From: Pseudomonadota bacterium
GTDB taxonomy: Bacteria > Myxococcota > Polyangia > GCA-2747355 > JACKDQ01
Length of the DNA: 6,652 nucleotides
Assembly (NCBI GenBank): GCA_030591195.1
Contig: JAUVBO010000156.1
Coordinates: 1 to 6,652 of the forward strand
Reading direction: 5' to 3'
A program made the position numbers and the translations under genes. Every line of letters starts with the position of its first letter. The first letter of the stretch is position 1. This document shows positions 3,230 through 6,652 of the stretch, piece by piece. The notes beneath the pieces were generated by a model. The model searched no databases, was not told where the DNA came from, and worked only from the letters and a program-made list of their open reading frames with translations.

Positions 3230-5917
3230 ATGACCCGCTGCACGCTGCTCGCCGCGCTGGCCGCTACTCTGCTCGTCGCGGCGACCGGTTGCCCGACGCC
3301 TGACGCCCGCTCGCGCAGGAGCTCCAAGCCGGCGTTGCCCACGCGGCCGCTGGCGGAGATCTCGTTCGCCGGGCCGAAGCAGGGCCCGACGGTCGCAGAC
3401 ATCGTCACCACCGCCGATCGCAGCGTCGTGGTCTCGTTCGTCGACAGCGGCCAGGGCGTCAAGGCCCGCTACGTCGCCCTCGACGCCGCCTCGCGGGTTC
3501 ACTGGACCCGCCTGCACGACTGCCCCACCAAGGGTGAGCCCCTGCGGCTGTTCACCGCTCCCGGGGTGCTGGTCTGCAAGGGCGAGCGGGGGATCAGCGC
3601 CCTGTCGCTGGCTACCGGCACGCCGGTGTGGTCGTGGAAGGCCAGCGGGCGGCTGTACATCACCAAGGTCGTCGGCAACCGGGTGGTGACCAGCGAGGAC
3701 AACAAGCGGTTGGTGGTGCTCGACGCCACCAGCGGCAAGGTGCTGCGAAGCTTCGCTCTCGACGGCTCGCCGTTCGAGGCGCTCGGGCAGACGCCGCGGG
3801 GCCTGCTGGCCTACGTGCTCAGGATGAAGGGCGGCCGCCCCGAGGCGCTCGTCGCCCAGCTGCTCCCCGCCGCAGATCGGCCGCAGAAGGCCCCCGCGCC
3901 GCTGGCGCCGCTCTGGAGCATTCCGTTCTCTCGTGCCTCCTCCTACGAGGTCGACGCCGTCGGCTCGGTGGTGATCGCCCGACCGGAGACCGGCGTCATC
4001 GCCGCCTACCGGGCCGACACCGGCAAGCTCGTTTGGCGCGCGCCTGCGGGGTCGTTGGTCCGCACCCGCGCGGCAAAGTCGGGTCTGCTGGCCAGTGGGG
4101 CGCTGGACGACGGCACGCCGTTCGTCGGGCTGATCGACCCGGCCACCGGCCTGCTCCGCTGGCAGCAGCGCTGGCCTGAGGGGCCCGCGCCGTCCTTCCT
4201 CGGCGAGGATCAGGGGTACCTCTTCGCCGGCAGCCGAGCTGCCTGGCGGCTCTACCGCGCGGCCGACGGCGTGCTCGTGGCCGGCGGAGCGATCAGCAAG
4301 CGGACGGTAGTCGGCGTGGCCGGCGACCACGCGACGGTCTTCAGCGACGTCGACGGGGCGCGCCGGATCCAGGTCGTCGCACTACCGCAGCAGAAGCTGC
4401 CATCGGTGGCGGCGTTGCCCGCGCCCCCGGCTAGGCCGACCTGGATGCAGGCCGGCACGCGTCTGCTCTACGAGCTGCGGATCAAGGGTCGCGAGACCCA
4501 GCGGTTCGAGCTGTTCGTCCGGGCACGGCGGCCACACCTGGTCTACGGCTGGCGCGCTGACGATGGGCGCCGTGGGATCCGCGTGATCCCCCGGGAGGTG
4601 CTCGCCCAGTCGACCCAGCACTCGGACCTCTACGGGGTCGGCGAGGGGCACCAGACGATCAAGACGACCTCGATCTGGGTCAGCCGCCGGGTCTACGCGG
4701 CCCTCGCCAAGCAGGGGGCGATCGACTGGTACGACGTCTCGGCCGCGCAACGGGCGAAGCTGCGGCGGGAGGGGCGGACCCTTTACCGGGCCACCCTCCG
4801 TCCGTGGGTCGGCCAGGATCGCCCGATCGATCTGCCGGCCCTCGTGGCCCGGGGCGACCGGGGCACCGGGCGCTACTGGATCGCCGAGCACGCCGACTAC
4901 CCGCTGCTGCTCAGGGCGGTGCGCAAGGACTTCGAGGCGCACCTGACGGCCGTGATCCCGCCCCGCCCCGGGACGGGCGTCGACATCTCCGCGCTCAAGT
5001 GGCCGCCGCCCTGTCCAGCCAAGGGCAGCCGCGCCTGCCTCGAGCAGGCGCGACTCCTCGAGAGGCGCGGCGCCGTCGACGCGGCCTTCCTGCTCGCTTC
5101 CCATGTCGCCGCCCGTACTGGGCGCCGCAGCCGCGAGAGCAGCGTCTGGAGCGCCGCCCAGGCGATGTTGACCCGGCTGCGGATCCGGGAGTTTCTCCGC
5201 TGGCCCTCGCTCGCCGAGCGGCTCGAGGTGGCCTGCAAGCGCAGCCCCGCGGCCTGTCTGGCCCTCGCCGAGGTTTACGATGGCGTCGACGCACCCAAGG
5301 CGGTGGCGATCCTCGAGCGCCTCTGCCGCAAGAAGCGCGACCCCCGCGCCTGCCTTGGCCTGGGGGATATTTACGTCCAGGGGCGTGGCAGCGTGTCCGC
5401 TGATCCGAAGCGGGCCGCCGAGCTGTTCGGCGGCTTGTGCCGGCGCAACCAGATGCTCGGGTGTATCGCGCTCGGCGCGCTTCGCGCCCAGGGCAGCGGG
5501 GTCGACAAGGACGCGGCCAGCGCGGCCAAGCTGTGGCAGAAGGCCTGCGACCGCCGGGCGTACCTCGGCTGCGTTGCTCTCGGTAGCGTCTACATCCGCG
5601 GCGCGGGGGTCGAGCGCGACAACAAGAAGGCGGTGGCCTTGCTCGGACGGGCGTGCACCGGCCGCGAGGCCCAGGCCTGCTACCTGCTCGGGGTGCTGCA
5701 CCTGCGTGGCGGGGTGGCGACCAAGGACCCGAAGGAGGCGGCGGCGATGTTCAACAAGGCCTGTGGCGATGGCCACGGCCAGTCGTGCCTGCTGCTCGGA
5801 CACCTGTATCGCGAGGGCCAGGGGGTGAGCAAGGACCCGGCCCGGGCGCGAGATCTGTTCCGCCGCGCCTGCGACAGCCGCGTGCGACGCGCCTGCGTCT
5901 GGTTGTCCCAGCGCTGA
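3230..5917 (+). CDS. Large lipoprotein: PQQ-like beta-propeller, unassigned middle domain, Sel1/Hcp-type repeats
   Basis: The 895-residue product starts with a lipoprotein signal (TLLAALAATLLVAATGC), with Cys21 as likely lipidation site. Residues about 60-385 contain PQQ-like propeller motifs of the type D..TG...W: LATGTPVWSW, DATSGKVLRSF, RADTGKLVWR and DPATGLLRWQQRW. This fold usually serves protein binding or, in some enzymes, cofactor binding; no catalytic motif was seen. Residues about 404-590 form a beta-rich region I cannot assign. Residues about 663-893 are Sel1-like helical repeats of 36 residues with consensus A..L...AC......C..LG..Y..G.GV.KD. Each has a C-x7-C pair, as in Helicobacter Hcp proteins, where these pairs form disulfides. 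Such repeats usually bind other proteins. The start at 3230 is favoured by its Shine-Dalgarno and signal peptide; an upstream start at 3176 would bury the signal. It is divergent from the Cys-rich lipoprotein and convergent with the subtilase. A periplasmic or outer-membrane scaffold is inferred. Confidence 0.9.
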   Translation: MTRCTLLAALAATLLVAATGCPTPDARSRRSSKPALPTRPLAEISFAGPKQGPTVADIVTTADRSVVVSFVDSGQGVKARYVALDAASRVHWTRLHDCPTKGEPLRLFTAPGVLVCKGERGISALSLATGTPVWSWKASGRLYITKVVGNRVVTSEDNKRLVVLDATSGKVLRSFALDGSPFEALGQTPRGLLAYVLRMKGGRPEALVAQLLPAADRPQKAPAPLAPLWSIPFSRASSYEVDAVGSVVIARPETGVIAAYRADTGKLVWRAPAGSLVRTRAAKSGLLASGALDDGTPFVGLIDPATGLLRWQQRWPEGPAPSFLGEDQGYLFAGSRAAWRLYRAADGVLVAGGAISKRTVVGVAGDHATVFSDVDGARRIQVVALPQQKLPSVAALPAPPARPTWMQAGTRLLYELRIKGRETQRFELFVRARRPHLVYGWRADDGRRGIRVIPREVLAQSTQHSDLYGVGEGHQTIKTTSIWVSRRVYAALAKQGAIDWYDVSAAQRAKLRREGRTLYRATLRPWVGQDRPIDLPALVARGDRGTGRYWIAEHADYPLLLRAVRKDFEAHLTAVIPPRPGTGVDISALKWPPPCPAKGSRACLEQARLLERRGAVDAAFLLASHVAARTGRRSRESSVWSAAQAMLTRLRIREFLRWPSLAERLEVACKRSPAACLALAEVYDGVDAPKAVAILERLCRKKRDPRACLGLGDIYVQGRGSVSADPKRAAELFGGLCRRNQMLGCIALGALRAQGSGVDKDAASAAKLWQKACDRRAYLGCVALGSVYIRGAGVERDNKKAVALLGRACTGREAQACYLLGVLHLRGGVATKDPKEAAAMFNKACGDGHGQSCLLLGHLYREGQGVSKDPARARDLFRRACDSRVRRACVWLSQR
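5234..5896 (+). repeat. Sel1/Hcp-type repeats with C-x7-C pairs
   Basis: In the PQQ-Sel1 lipoprotein, cysteine pairs lie at residues 669/676, 699/708, 737/745, 773/781, 809/817, 845/853 and 881/889. The last five pairs are spaced at exactly 36 residues and eight positions apart; the first two are irregular. This is the alpha-alpha hairpin pattern of Sel1-like repeats with an internal disulfide per repeat. The DNA itself is diverged and shows no long identical copies. Confidence 0.85.
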
Positions 5918-5938
5918 CCTCCTGCTCGAGTCGGGGGG

Positions 5939-6652
5939 TTAGGAGATGGAGCGGCGCACGAGCAGCAGCAGGCCGAGGCCCAGCAGCCACGCCAGCGGCG
6001 CGGGCTGGTCGGCGGTCGTCGGCGACACCGCACAGGCCACGCCATAGACGTCGCCGGGCGGCTGCTCGGGCTGCTGGGGGCCGCCAGGCGCCAGCACCGC
6101 CAGCGCCGCCTGGGCGTCGAGCATGCCGGCGCCGCAGCCCTGAGCGCAGCGCCCGGCCGAGTTGGCGGAGGAGATCAGCGTCTTGGCCACGGTCTCCTGG
6201 GTGATCGACGGGTCGATGGCGGCCAGCAGCGATGCGACGCCGGCGACGATCGGGGCCGCCTGGGAGGTTCCCTCGGTCAGGTGGTAGATGTACTCGCCGG
6301 TGGCCGCCTCGTACATCGTCGAGATGATCCCGGCGTTGTATTCCTGGCCCTCGTGCGAGAAGGGTAGCCGCATGCCGAGGTAGCCGCCTGGCGCGACCAG
6401 ATCGACCACCTGGCCGAAGTTGGAGTAGGGCGCCAGCCGGCCGTCGTAGTCGGTGGCACCGACGGTGAGCACGCCGGGCACCGCTGCGGGGTAGATGTCC
6501 TTGGCGTCCACCGTGTCGTTGCCCGCGGCGGCGATGACGATCACGCCGGCCTGCATCGCAGCGCCGATGGCGTCGGAGAGCACCCGTCCGTAGCCGGGCG
6601 ATCCGAAGCTGAGGTTGATCACCTTGGCCGGGGTCGGGTTGACGACCACGCC
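5939..6652 (-). CDS. Subtilisin-family (S8) serine protease, C-terminal part with membrane anchor (cut by window edge)
   Basis: A secreted peptidase of the subtilase superfamily. Only the last 237 residues are in the window; the frame stays open to the right edge, so the Asp and His of the catalytic triad lie outside. Counting the edge codon as residue 1, the start GVVVNPTPAKVINLSFG matches a stretch that follows the catalytic His in S8 proteases. IAAAGND carries the oxyanion Asn45. GTSQAAPIVAG carries the nucleophile Ser130, with Gln and Ile replacing the usual Met and His of GTSMAAPHVAG. A Pro/Gln-rich linker (about 188-201) follows. The tail has Cys207 in GVACAVSP, a hydrophobic helix (LAWLLGLGLLLLV) and an RR end: the three-part plan of MYXO-CTERM-like sorting signals, though with one Cys rather than the typical short Cys motif. 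The GTG at 6647-6649 is an internal Val codon, not a start. Its stop is 21 bp from the convergent lipoprotein stop. Confidence 0.92.
   Translation of the reverse strand, partial: GVVVNPTPAKVINLSFGSPGYGRVLSDAIGAAMQAGVIVIAAAGNDTVDAKDIYPAAVPGVLTVGATDYDGRLAPYSNFGQVVDLVAPGGYLGMRLPFSHEGQEYNAGIISTMYEAATGEYIYHLTEGTSQAAPIVAGVASLLAAIDPSITQETVAKTLISSANSAGRCAQGCGAGMLDAQAALAVLAPGGPQQPEQPPGDVYGVACAVSPTTADQPAPLAWLLGLGLLLLVRRSIS

Noticed and set aside
2368..3303. 311-codon Ala-rich open frame on the plus strand
   Set aside because: It lies opposite the Cys-rich lipoprotein, is mostly Ala/Val/Gly low complexity, lacks a signal or domain, and runs past the divergent gene's start. It is the antisense reading of GC-rich repeats.
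3155..4330. 391-codon open frame on the minus strand
   Set aside because: Antisense to the PQQ part of the large lipoprotein, Arg/Gly/Ala/Pro-rich with no recognisable motif. Long antisense frames are expected at this GC content.
4382..5803. 473-codon open frame on the minus strand
   Set aside because: Antisense to the middle domain and Sel1 repeats, which have clear family motifs. The composition is typical of a shadow frame.
5918..5945. CTCCT/AGGAG inverted repeat as a terminator between the convergent genes
   Set aside because: Only 5 bp with a 17-nt loop, it overlaps the subtilase stop codon region, and there is no T run.
5653..6204. Open frame on the plus strand bridging the lipoprotein and subtilase 3' ends
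   Set aside because: Arg/Pro/Gly-rich out-of-frame reading across two well-supported convergent genes.

Overview
The window is about two-thirds G+C by eye, with long antisense open frames and strong G/C bias at third codon positions. It looks like a high-GC Gram-negative bacterium of the former Deltaproteobacteria (Myxococcota, Bradymonadota or a relative). The support is indirect: two large secreted lipoproteins, one with a Pro-Asp repeat linker and a Cys-rich repeat domain; a subtilase with a MYXO-CTERM-like C-terminal anchor; and a Gram-negative type MinCDE system. No rRNA or other phylogenetic marker is present, so the assignment is inference.

Layout. (1) 1-1930, minus strand: the cell-division site-selection genes in order minC, minD, minE. 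MinC and MinD are complete. MinE is cut by the left edge after 17 codons but is recognisable, although its reading frame is too short to stand out. MinD starts at a TTG codon behind a perfect Shine-Dalgarno sequence. The 274-bp minC-minD gap is unusually long and structured: an A/T-rich island with a 12-bp tandem repeat and overlapping hairpins, then several inverted repeats in the presumed minD leader. (2) 1931-2011: a divergent intergenic region with a 15-bp palindrome. (3) 2012-2371, plus: a small membrane-anchored protein of unknown function. (4) 2389-3135, minus: a lipoprotein with a Pro-Asp pentapeptide linker and a Cys-rich domain of about five 21-residue repeats. (5) 3230-5917, plus: an 895-residue lipoprotein combining a PQQ-like beta-propeller, an unassigned middle domain and Sel1/Hcp-type Cys-pair repeats. 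It is divergent from the Cys-rich lipoprotein. (6) 5939-6652, minus: the C-terminal two-thirds or less of a subtilisin-family (S8) protease with a C-terminal membrane anchor, cut by the right edge.

How the genes fit together. MinCDE form a known oscillating or gradient-forming inhibitor of FtsZ assembly. The remaining genes look like envelope or secreted proteins and need not work with Min. The two divergent lipoproteins share one 94-bp promoter region, and both carry many regularly spaced cysteines that would be oxidised in the periplasm, so they may be a functional pair. No mobile element, CRISPR array, tRNA or rRNA was seen. The most unusual items are the 21-residue Cys-repeat lipoprotein, the PQQ-Sel1 fusion lipoprotein, and the structured minC-minD intergenic region.
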